Part shown: positions 7,501-13,369 of the stretch, piece after piece
How the letters are laid out: each line of letters begins with the position of its first letter
Numbering within the stretch: position 1 is the stretch's first letter
Origin: CAZAYY01 sp964489525
GTDB taxonomy: Bacteria > Chloroflexota > Anaerolineae > Anaerolineales > JABWBV01
Assembly: GCA_964489525.1 (NCBI GenBank)
Contig: CAZAYY010000045.1
Location: forward strand, 1-13,621
Direction of reading: 5' to 3'
DNA length: 13,621 bases
Made by a program: the position numbers and the translations under genes
Notes under the pieces: model-generated
What the model saw: the letters and a program-made list of their open reading frames with translations, nothing else
What the model was told of the DNA's origin: nothing
Database searches by the model: none

Positions 7501-8474
7501 TCCCAACGGGTAACCGCGCGGTGGCTCAGCGGAACCCGCCCGCTCAGTCCCAATTTCTGGTTGAGTTTATAGCGGCCCACCCGTTCCAGGTCGTAGTGGC
7601 GGCGGTCAAACAGCTGCTCTTGCAGAAAATCGCGCGCGTTTTCCAGGGTGGCCGGGTCGCCCGGGCGCATGCGCCGGAAAAACTCAATCAACGCTTCTTC
7701 AGCAACGCTGTTCGGCCCGTCTTTCTTCCACTCGGGTTCCTGTTTGAGGGTGGAAGCAATATACATCCGGTCGGGGTTGTTATCCACGTCATCAAACATC
7801 GAAAGAATTTCTTCATCGGTGCCGGCTTTCACGGGGGAATCCACCAACCCATCATCCACAGCTGCCAGGGCACGCAGGAAAATGGTCACTGGAACAGTGC
7901 GTTTGCGGTTAAATTTGAGGGTAAGGTATTCGGTTTTGCGGGTTTCAAACTCCATCCAAGCGCCGCGATCGGGAATAAGCTTGGAGGTGGAAAGCGGGCG
8001 GCCGGTAGAGCGGTCGGTTTGGGCTTCAAAATAAACGCCAGGGGAGCGAATCAGCTGAGAAACCACCACACGCTCGGTGCCATTAATAATGAAGGTACCT
8101 TTCTCGGTCATCTCAGGAAAATCTCCCAAGAAGATATCTTGCTTAATCGGTTCGGGCACTTCGGTGCCGGCCAGCAGCACCGAAACATACAGCGGGCTGG
8201 CATAGGTGAGGTCGCGCTCAACGCATTCCTCGATGGTATGCTTGGGTTCACCAAACCAATAGGTAAGACCCCACTGCTCTGCTTCCGGCGAACGGCCAGG
8301 GAAGTAAAGCTTCATACCTTTGTTATACGATTCAATTGGGGATACTTCGTGGAACAGGTCACCCAAACCCTCTTTCTTGAGCCGCTGGAAAGATTCCAGC
8401 TGGACTTCAATCAGGTTGGGCAGGGGCAACGTAACCGGGATGCGGGAGTAAGTTTTGGTGGGCGTGCGCGCCAT
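4569..8474 (-). CDS. rpoB: DNA-directed RNA polymerase subunit beta
   Basis: RpoB is the second-largest catalytic subunit of bacterial RNA polymerase. I start it at the ATG at 8472-8474 (1301 residues, [12 protein letters not shown]), because GGAGAG lies five bases upstream. The GTG two codons earlier directly abuts that site. Core motifs are intact: the rifampicin region with [13 protein letters not shown] and SALGPGG, then [32 protein letters not shown], and the C-terminal block with [21 protein letters not shown] and [14 protein letters not shown]. Two things stand out. Residue 430 is Thr (7185-7187) where E. coli has Arg529. Between PVFDGA and the DGKTG motif there are 157 residues (5052-5522), against about 21 in E. 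coli, with three EWLxxxGYD-like repeats. rpoC does not follow; rpsL is next after 221 bases. Upstream lies a divergent protease gene rather than rplJ/rplL. Confidence 0.98.
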   Translation of the reverse strand: [1301 protein letters not shown]

Positions 8475-8569
8475 GGACACTCTCCATTTTTTGGGAAAAA
8501 CCCAGATTTTAGAACATTACAGCACTTAAAAACAAAAAACAACCTGATGCAGGCAACAGGCGAAAGAAT

Positions 8570-8597
8570 ATTATATTCTATCTTTTCGGAAAATCAA
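8570..8597 (-). promoter_or_regulatory. Sigma70-type promoter of rpoB
   Basis: On the minus strand there is TTGATT (8592-8597), a 16-base spacer and a perfect TATAAT (8570-8575). The predicted start near 8563 leaves a leader of about 90 bases before the rpoB ATG. This gives rpoB its own promoter, consistent with its separation from the usual rplJ-rplL genes. Confidence 0.7.
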
Positions 8598-8629
8598 GAG
8601 ATTGCTCCACCCAAAATATCGCTTTAGCA

Positions 8630-8635
8630 TATAAT
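8630..8635 (+). promoter_or_regulatory. Possible -10 box for the M48 protease gene
   Basis: A perfect TATAAT lies 32 bases upstream of the M48 ATG. No good -35 box is found at 16-18 bases; the nearest, TTGCTC at 8602-8607, is 22 bases away. The AGGAGG ribosome-binding site at 8656-8661 would fall in the short leader. The element is plausible only because of its position in the divergent 193-base gap with rpoB. Confidence 0.4.
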
Positions 8636-8667
8636 TAATACTACGCTAATCTTTCAGGAGGATTGAG

Positions 8668-10140
8668 ATGGAGCAGCAAACCAGGTTTATCCGCCTTCGG
8701 GGAATTGCGGCCGTTGCACTGACGCTTGGTTTTTATGCGTCGGCCATTGGTATTGCGTTGGGGTTGTTATATATTCCTTATGCCGAGGTGGTGTATGCCA
8801 ATACCCTGCATATTCGCCTGGCGCTTTTATGCCTGGCCGGAGCCGGGCTGATTCTTTGGGCCATTTTCCCGCGGGGCGAGCGCTTTGTTTCGCCAGGCCC
8901 GCGCCTGGAAGCCAGCGCCGCACCGCGCCTGTTTGACCTGATTCGTTCTGTGGCCACCCAAACCGGGCAGCGTGAGCCTGCCGAGGTGTACCTGCTGGGA
9001 GAGATGAACGCTTTTGTGACCGAAGTTGGCGGTTTTTTGGACTGGGGAAAGCGGCGGGTGATGGGCCTTGGCCTGCCCTTGCTGCAGGTGTTGGACCAGG
9101 ACGAGCTTAAATCCGTGATTGCCCACGAGTTCGGCCACTACCACGGAGGCGATACGGCCATTGGCCCGTGGGTGCACAAAACCCGGGCCGCGATTGGCCG
9201 GACGATTATCTCACTGGCCAAGGCGAACAACCTGCTGGCCTACATGATCAGCCTGCCTTTCCAGGCGTACGGCCAGTTGTTTATGTATATCACCCAGGCC
9301 ATTTCGCGCTACCAGGAATTTGTGGCCGACCGGCTGGCCGCCCAGGTTGCCGGGCCGGGGAAAACCATCCAGGCGCTGCGCACCATTCACGGTGCGGCGC
9401 CTGCTTTCCGTGCCTATATCAACCAGGAATACGAGCCTGCCCTGAAGAACGGCCTGCGCCCACCGCTTGGGGCGGGGTTCAGCACTTTTCTTTCTGCGGA
9501 AGTCATTCAAGAGCAGGTGAACCGGATAATTGTCCAGCAGGAAACCGAGGGTGCTTCCGATAAATTTGACTCGCACCCCTCTTTGCGCGAGCGAGTGGAG
9601 ATGCTGGAAAGGCTGCCCGGAATGCACACCGCCCCGCCTGGGGCGCCGGCTGCCGAACTGTTGGGCAAGATAAGTGTGCTTGAAAACGCTTTGCTGATGT
9701 ATTTAATGGGGCCTGATAAGTTTCATACGCTCAGAGAAGCCCCCTGGACAGTGGTGAACCAGGAAGTCCCACGCTCGCGCTGGCTGGCTGTCCAGGACAA
9801 ATTTGGCTTCCTGCTGGAAGGCGAGGTGTTATCCAGCCTGCCCGGCTGGATAAACACCCCCGGCCCAATTCAACAGAAGATGGCCAGCCAAAACATGCCC
9901 TTACAGGCTGAACATGTGGCGCCTTTCAGCAAAGAGGTTGCTTTTTCGCTCTTCAGCCTGGCGCTGCTGCAGCAGGGTTGGACAATCCAAACCGACGTGG
10001 GCCAACCGCTGCACATGCAAAAAGGAGAGCAGCACATCAATTTACAAGAGCTGCTCGAACAAGGGGTTTCAACGCCGGCTGCTTTTAAAGAAAGGCTGGC
10101 CGCCCTGGGCATTGAAGACATCCGCCTGCCCGTCAGGTAA
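8668..10140 (+). CDS. Membrane-anchored M48-family zinc metalloprotease
   Basis: The 490-residue protein carries the M48 zinc-protease signature HEFGH at residues 153-157. A second motif, YQEFVAD (215-221), supplies the likely third zinc ligand, Glu217. A further family-typical segment, SHPSLRERVEML, follows the catalytic domain. Two hydrophobic segments near residues 13-38 and 49-67 indicate N-terminal membrane anchoring. The stretch at about 188-211 is also hydrophobic and may contact the membrane. M48 enzymes such as HtpX and Ste24 cleave membrane or misfolded proteins; the substrate here is unknown. Roughly 150 C-terminal residues (from about 335) form an extra region I do not recognise. 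It is not a close HtpX match, being much longer, so I give no symbol. The ATG has a strong AGGAGG six bases upstream. It is divergent from rpoB and is followed by rnpB. Confidence 0.9.
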   Translation: MEQQTRFIRLRGIAAVALTLGFYASAIGIALGLLYIPYAEVVYANTLHIRLALLCLAGAGLILWAIFPRGERFVSPGPRLEASAAPRLFDLIRSVATQTGQREPAEVYLLGEMNAFVTEVGGFLDWGKRRVMGLGLPLLQVLDQDELKSVIAHEFGHYHGGDTAIGPWVHKTRAAIGRTIISLAKANNLLAYMISLPFQAYGQLFMYITQAISRYQEFVADRLAAQVAGPGKTIQALRTIHGAAPAFRAYINQEYEPALKNGLRPPLGAGFSTFLSAEVIQEQVNRIIVQQETEGASDKFDSHPSLRERVEMLERLPGMHTAPPGAPAAELLGKISVLENALLMYLMGPDKFHTLREAPWTVVNQEVPRSRWLAVQDKFGFLLEGEVLSSLPGWINTPGPIQQKMASQNMPLQAEHVAPFSKEVAFSLFSLALLQQGWTIQTDVGQPLHMQKGEQHINLQELLEQGVSTPAAFKERLAALGIEDIRLPVR

Positions 10141-10188
10141 TCCTCTGCCGGGCTGTGCCCATAATCGGCAATCTAATGGTAAGATACC

Positions 10189-10617
10189 CATACCCCAGGC
10201 CGGTCGGGCAATCGCTGGTTCAGCTCTGCTGAACTGGAGGAAAGTCCGTACTCCACAGGGCGCAATGCCGGGGAAACCCCGGGGCGGGGCAACCTGCCGG
10301 ACAGGGCCACAGAAACAGGTAGCCACCTCACCCCCAACCCCTCTCCTAAAAAGAGAGGGGCGCAAGGCGGGCTGGTGATAGTGAAAAGGTGGTGTAAGAG
10401 ACCACCGGCGCAGGTGGCAACATCTGCGGCCAGGCAACCCCCATTGGGAGCAAGGTCAAGCAGGGACAAGGCGCGGCTCGCGCCGTTTGAGTTCCGGGTA
10501 GACCGCCTAGAGAGATGATTGCCCACGGGCAGCGTGGGGACGAAGCCGGGCCTCGCCCGGTGTAAACCCACCCCCTGCCCCGGACAGAATGCGGCTTACA
10601 GACCGGCCTGGGGTATG
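10189..10617 (+). ncRNA. rnpB: RNase P RNA (bacterial, type A-like)
   Basis: This is the catalytic RNA of RNase P, which matures tRNA 5' ends. The ends are set by a perfect 17-bp P1 helix (10189-10205 with 10601-10617). Conserved blocks appear in order: GGAGGAAAGTCC at 10236-10247, the AGAAACAGGTAG region near 10311-10322, GTGAAAAGGTGG and its paired TAAGAGACCACC at 10381-10406, GGGAGCAAGG at 10445-10454, AGAGATGATTGCC at 10511-10523, and ACAGAATGCGGCTTACAG at 10584-10601. The length of about 429 bases is in the normal range. The variable helix after AGCCACC carries a REP-like palindrome (10325-10360). The segment expected to hold the tRNA-CCA-binding GGU reads GGC (10433-10435). It starts 48 bases after the M48 stop. 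A TCTAAT at 10172-10177 is a weak -10 candidate without a clear -35. Confidence 0.96.
10325..10360 (+). repeat. REP-like palindromic repeat inside an rnpB variable helix
   Basis: A C-rich stretch, CCTCACCCCCAACCCCTCTC, runs into a perfect 8-bp hairpin (10338-10345 with 10353-10360, 7-base loop). From memory, this C-rich pattern closed by a GAGAGGGG arm resembles short palindromic repeats dispersed in several bacterial genomes. It sits where the RNase P RNA P12 region varies in length. That it is a mobile or dispersed repeat is an inference to be tested by counting copies in the genome. Confidence 0.55.
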
Positions 10618-10635
10618 AGATCACCAAACGGAAAC

Positions 10636-10681
10636 ATTCGCGATTTCTCGACATGATTTCTCGAATCGTGGGTGAATTTTT
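10636..10681 (+). terminator. Possible weak terminator after rnpB
   Basis: An imperfect stem pairs ATTC and CGAT (10636-10644) with ATCG and GAAT (10665-10677), with an inner TCGA/TCGA pair, and runs into TTTTT (10677-10681). The stem has bulges and low GC content, so this is weak. The same bases contain a 10-base direct repeat, GATTTCTCGA, at 10642-10651 and 10655-10664. Confidence 0.3.
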
Positions 10682-10706
10682 CCAGGTCAGCTCCAAAGGA
10701 AAGCCC

Positions 10707-10817
10707 ATGCCCAAATTGTCCAAGGAAGAAGAGGAATATGACGGCATCGAAATAGGCTTCGACGACGACGAGGAAGATGAGTTTTACGATGATGATTTTG
10801 TTGAGGGGAAGAAGTAG
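10707..10817 (+). CDS. Very acidic 36-residue small protein (hypothetical)
   Basis: A 36-codon frame starts at an ATG preceded by AAAGGA at a suitable distance and ends in TAG. Its product is dominated by Asp and Glu, with runs such as KEEEEYDG and FDDDEEDEFYDDDF, and ends in GKK. The frame extends upstream without a stop to an ATG at 10653, giving 54 residues with a less acidic start, but that ATG has no ribosome-binding site. I recognise no family. It lies between rnpB and the convergent fic gene with no promoter that I can see, so it may depend on read-through from rnpB. Chance cannot be excluded at this length, although the GAN/GAR-rich composition and the ribosome-binding site argue for coding. 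Confidence 0.5.
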   Translation: MPKLSKEEEEYDGIEIGFDDDEEDEFYDDDFVEGKK

Positions 10818-10928
10818 ATTGGGGCTGTTGGCCACCGCTTTTGCAGCAAGCTTGCGGAGTGATTACAAGGCCATCAAAACAGCTTTATCATTTTGCTGGA
10901 GCAATGGTCAAGTTGAAGGCCGGGTGGA

Positions 10929-12089
10929 TTACCCGTATTCGATACTGTCCAATGCATCAAACACTTCATCGGCGCGGTAAACCTGGTTGCGTGCGTAGCC
11001 TGTCAATTCACGCACAATCCCGGGTTGGACGAGTTTCTCAATATACTGGCGCGCGGTTTTGAAAGGCATATCTACACCATCTGCTAATTGTTTTGCATTG
11101 AAAATGGGACGCCCAAACAGGAAATCCACCACCATCCCCATGCGTTTCGCATTCTTTTCGGAATTGACCACAGGCTGGTATCTGGTGCGGATTGCTTCGA
11201 GCCGTTCCATGCGGACAAGGCTATCTTTTGCCTGGGCGCTCACCCCGCGCAGGAAAAAGCGCAGCCAGGCTTCCCAATTACCTCGCTGGGAAACCGCCAG
11301 CAGGTGGTCATAGTACTCCTGGCGGTACCGCTCAAAGTAGACACTCAGGTTTAGCAAGGGTTGTGGGAGCACTTGCCATTCGGCAAAAAGGAGCGCCATC
11401 AGCAAACGTCCCACTCGCCCGTTACCATCCAGGAAGGGGTGGATGGCTTCGAACTGATAGTGAATCATGGCAGCACGCGCAAGGAGGGGAATATCTGTGC
11501 CTTCGTGAATGAATTTTTCCAAATCACCCAAAGCCACATGCATATCGTCCACGGGTGGCGGAATATAAGTAGCGGTTGACAGGGTACTGCCCGCCGCACC
11601 AATCCAATTTTGGGTGCACCGGAATTCACCGGGCGTTAAGTTCCCACCGCGCACGCCTTGCATCAACCTTTCGTGAATCTCGCGGATAAAGCGCAGGCTG
11701 AGGGGGAATTGTTGCAAGCGTTCCAACCCATAATCCAGCGCCGAGACATAGTTGTGCACTTCACGCACATCATTGTTCGTTTCCAGAAAAGATAGCTGGG
11801 CCGACTCATAAGTATATAGTTCTGCTAATGTTGCGCGAGTGCCTTCAATGCGGGAGGAGAGTACCGCCTCGCGCCGGATGAAAGCCTGGGTGAGCAAGCG
11901 TGGAAATGGGAATGCTCCTGCCAGGGTTGCAAGGCGGCTCAAGTCGCGCTCTGCTTCGGAGAGTGTCGAAACCAGTGGCAACGTCCAGTTTAGTTTTGGC
12001 GGCAAGGGGGCGGGCAGAAAAGCATAATAGCCGTGCTGCGTCAGGATAACTTGGCCTGTATCAGGAGAGCGAAAATCATGGGGGTTCAT
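10929..12089 (-). CDS. Fic-domain protein with N-terminal inhibitory motif (class II)
   Basis: Fic enzymes usually transfer AMP from ATP to a hydroxyl side chain of a target protein; some class II members also remove it. The 386-residue protein shows the full active-site motif HPFLDGNGRVGR at residues 217-228, with catalytic His217. An N-terminal inhibitory motif matching (S/T)xxxEG, SSRIEG at 78-83, normally blocks ATP gamma-phosphate placement. The N-terminus (YYAFLPAPLPP) fits the Fic/DOC N-terminal domain family. The last 70 or so residues, with FNAKQLADGVDMPFKTARQYIEKL removed to its core KTARQYIEKL near 344-353, look like a winged-helix DNA-binding domain. There is no good ribosome-binding site before the ATG. 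The promoter at 12122-12150 overlaps an inverted repeat (12144-12172), suggesting autoregulation. It appears intact, unlike the genes to its right. The target protein is unknown. Confidence 0.9.
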   Translation of the reverse strand: MNPHDFRSPDTGQVILTQHGYYAFLPAPLPPKLNWTLPLVSTLSEAERDLSRLATLAGAFPFPRLLTQAFIRREAVLSSRIEGTRATLAELYTYESAQLSFLETNNDVREVHNYVSALDYGLERLQQFPLSLRFIREIHERLMQGVRGGNLTPGEFRCTQNWIGAAGSTLSTATYIPPPVDDMHVALGDLEKFIHEGTDIPLLARAAMIHYQFEAIHPFLDGNGRVGRLLMALLFAEWQVLPQPLLNLSVYFERYRQEYYDHLLAVSQRGNWEAWLRFFLRGVSAQAKDSLVRMERLEAIRTRYQPVVNSEKNAKRMGMVVDFLFGRPIFNAKQLADGVDMPFKTARQYIEKLVQPGIVRELTGYARNQVYRADEVFDALDSIEYG

Positions 12090-12121
12090 AAGCTTGGTTT
12101 ACCAGTCAATATCCGACCTCC

Positions 12122-12150
12122 ATAATAACATTTTTGGCAACAAGTGTAAA
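12122..12150 (-). promoter_or_regulatory. Sigma70-type promoter of the fic gene
   Basis: On the minus strand there is TTTACA (12145-12150), a 17-base spacer and TATTAT (12122-12127), five of six consensus bases in each. The predicted start is near 12115, giving a leader of about 26 bases before the fic ATG. Confidence 0.6.
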
Positions 12151-12172
12151 TAGAGGCGGCTTTTATTTACAC
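12144..12172 (-). promoter_or_regulatory. Inverted repeat overlapping the fic -35 box (possible operator)
   Basis: Perfect 9-base arms, GTGTAAATA (12144-12152) and TATTTACAC (12164-12172), are separated by 11 bases. Arm centres are 20 bases apart, close to two DNA turns, as expected for a dimeric regulator. The left arm fully covers the predicted -35 box of fic, so binding would repress. The regulator is not identified; the winged-helix C-terminus of the Fic protein is one candidate. Confidence 0.55.
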
Positions 12173-12214
12173 ATGGTTCTTTGCCCAGGCGCAATCAAAA
12201 ATTGCATACACCCC

Positions 12215-12646
12215 TATTGCTGGTTCAGGGATAATCTGAAGGTCTTCGCTTCTTGTGAAACGAGCCTGACCACGATCCAGTCTAAACCAGACAGCAAAAT
12301 GCACGCAGCCATTCGCCAGTTGCTCCAGTGGGCCGACTTTGGCATCGCCGATTTTGTGGTTGACGATAAACCGCACCTAAATGTCAATATGCTCTACCAT
12401 CCAAGTCCAGATGTGAGCGTATCAATACCGATCGAGGAAGAGTCCAGCGGCCTTAAGCGCCTGTTTGCTCTGGCCATACCATGGATCGAGACCCTGCGCC
12501 AGGGCTGCTCGCACCTCTACCCGCTGCTCGATTACAGCCCACGCAAGGATGAGGCATTGGCGAAAGGATACTTGCTGGGCCGCTATGGGGCCATTCCGTT
12601 CCTCAGCGAGCCGCAGTGGGGAGAGCCGCAGCATGTCGAAGCATAA
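12215..12646 (+). pseudogene. rloA: Remnant of an RloA/AbiLi-like AAA ATPase
   Basis: The frame carries only pieces of an RloA-type ATPase, the partner of RloB in a putative phage-defence pair. Recognisable segments are YCWFRDNLKVF near the start, LLQWADFGIADF, the signature-like ESSGLKRLFALA, and a C-terminal block, LYPLLDYSPRKDEALAKGY, ending in GRYGAIPFL. The whole N-terminal part with Walker A is missing. After IPWIETLRQG (junction near 12506) the text jumps straight to the C-terminal block, losing the Walker B (VDELD-type) region and the following residues, roughly 70-80 amino acids by family memory. The deletion is in frame. The stop overlaps the rloB start by 14 bases, the usual coupled arrangement. 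It is open upstream to a TTG at 12134, but bases 12134-12214 show no family resemblance that I can support. Confidence 0.7.
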
Positions 12647-13357
12647 GCCGGATGGCCGCAAGCCGCGCCGTCACGAGCGGGCAATGAATTCTTATGATCG
12701 CCGGCCGGGCAGCCGCGAACCTGGCCGCTGCATTCTGATCTTTTGCGAAGGCGCAGAAACTGAGCCGAACTACTTTACCAGCCTCCGGGATCATCTCAAG
12801 CTTCCACCATCAGCGTCAAGATCAAAGACCGAGCCGGCGCCCCGATCAGCGTGGTGGATGAAGCCCAGGCCCAGGTTGAGAAACGACAGCAGGATATCCG
12901 GGATGGGCGCACCACTCTTCCTCAGTTTGAAGCCGTTTGGTGTGTCTTTGATGTCGAAAACCCACACCACAACCAGACCTTCGACCGGGCAGTGCAGCTC
13001 GCCGATCAAAAAGAGTTTCAATTGGCCATCTCCAACCCGGCCTTCGAGTTCTGGTATGTCTTGCACTTTGAACGTACCACCCGCCCATTCGCGGATGGCG
13101 ACGAGATCAAGGAATACTTGAAACGCCATATCCCAGGCTATCATCCCGCCATGCCGGTTTTTGATAGTCTGTTTCCATCAACACCAACCGCCATCCGCTC
13201 TGCCAGGAGCCTCCTGGAGAACCATCCCCAGGGCGAACAGCGTTTTCCCAACCCTTCCACACGCGTGCATTTGCTGGTGGAAGTAATGATCGAGATGAGC
13301 CCCAGCGGGCGTGAGCATCTTAAAAGGTCCAGCTCCTCATACCCCGCACGGCGGTGA
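12633..13357 (+). pseudogene. rloB: RloB-like (AbiLii-like) protein gene broken by one frameshift
   Basis: The ATG at 12633 has GGGGAGAG upstream. The first frame encodes a basic N-terminus and then CILIFCEGAETEPNYFTSL, typical of the RloB family. At about 12804-12805 the reading must change frame: bases from 12806 onward continue smoothly as TISVKIKDRAGAPISVVDEA and run to the stop at 13357, with VWCVFDVEN, ISNPAFEFWYVLHFE and a family-like end, STRVHLLVEVM. One base appears to be missing, probably before the ACC codon. The total would be about 241 residues if corrected, near full length. The Glu-containing first strand followed by an acidic D-x-E pair (FDVE) resembles a TOPRIM-type acidic cluster; this is inference. 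A sequencing error cannot be excluded, but the partner gene is clearly decayed. Confidence 0.72.
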
Positions 13358-13369
13358 ATTGTCCCTGAA

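Noticed and set aside
8475..8480. GTG two codons upstream as the rpoB start
   Set aside because: It abuts the GGAGAG site with almost no spacing, while the ATG at 8472-8474 has correct spacing.
8527..8562. Small stem CCTGCATCAGG followed by a T-rich run in the rpoB leader, as an attenuator
   Set aside because: The stem is only 4-5 bp and begins almost at the predicted transcript start, too close to act as a terminator.
5583..8627. A 1014-codon open frame on the plus strand opposite rpoB
   Set aside because: It is the antisense shadow of rpoB. Its product is rich in His, Gly and Phe, has no recognisable domain, and stays open because rpoB rarely uses the codons that give antisense stops.
10146..10170. 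Small hairpin TGCCG/CGGCA after the M48 stop as a terminator
   Set aside because: The stem is interrupted and has no T-run. It is more likely chance sequence ahead of rnpB.
10653..10706. An upstream extension of the small acidic ORF from the ATG at 10653
   Set aside because: There is no ribosome-binding site, and it overlaps the possible rnpB terminator. The internal ATG at 10707 has AAAGGA in place.
10929..13357. A new intact Fic-RloA-RloB defence system
   Set aside because: fic is on the opposite strand with its own promoter, RloA is missing its ATPase motifs, and RloB is frameshifted, so no functional three-gene system can be supported.
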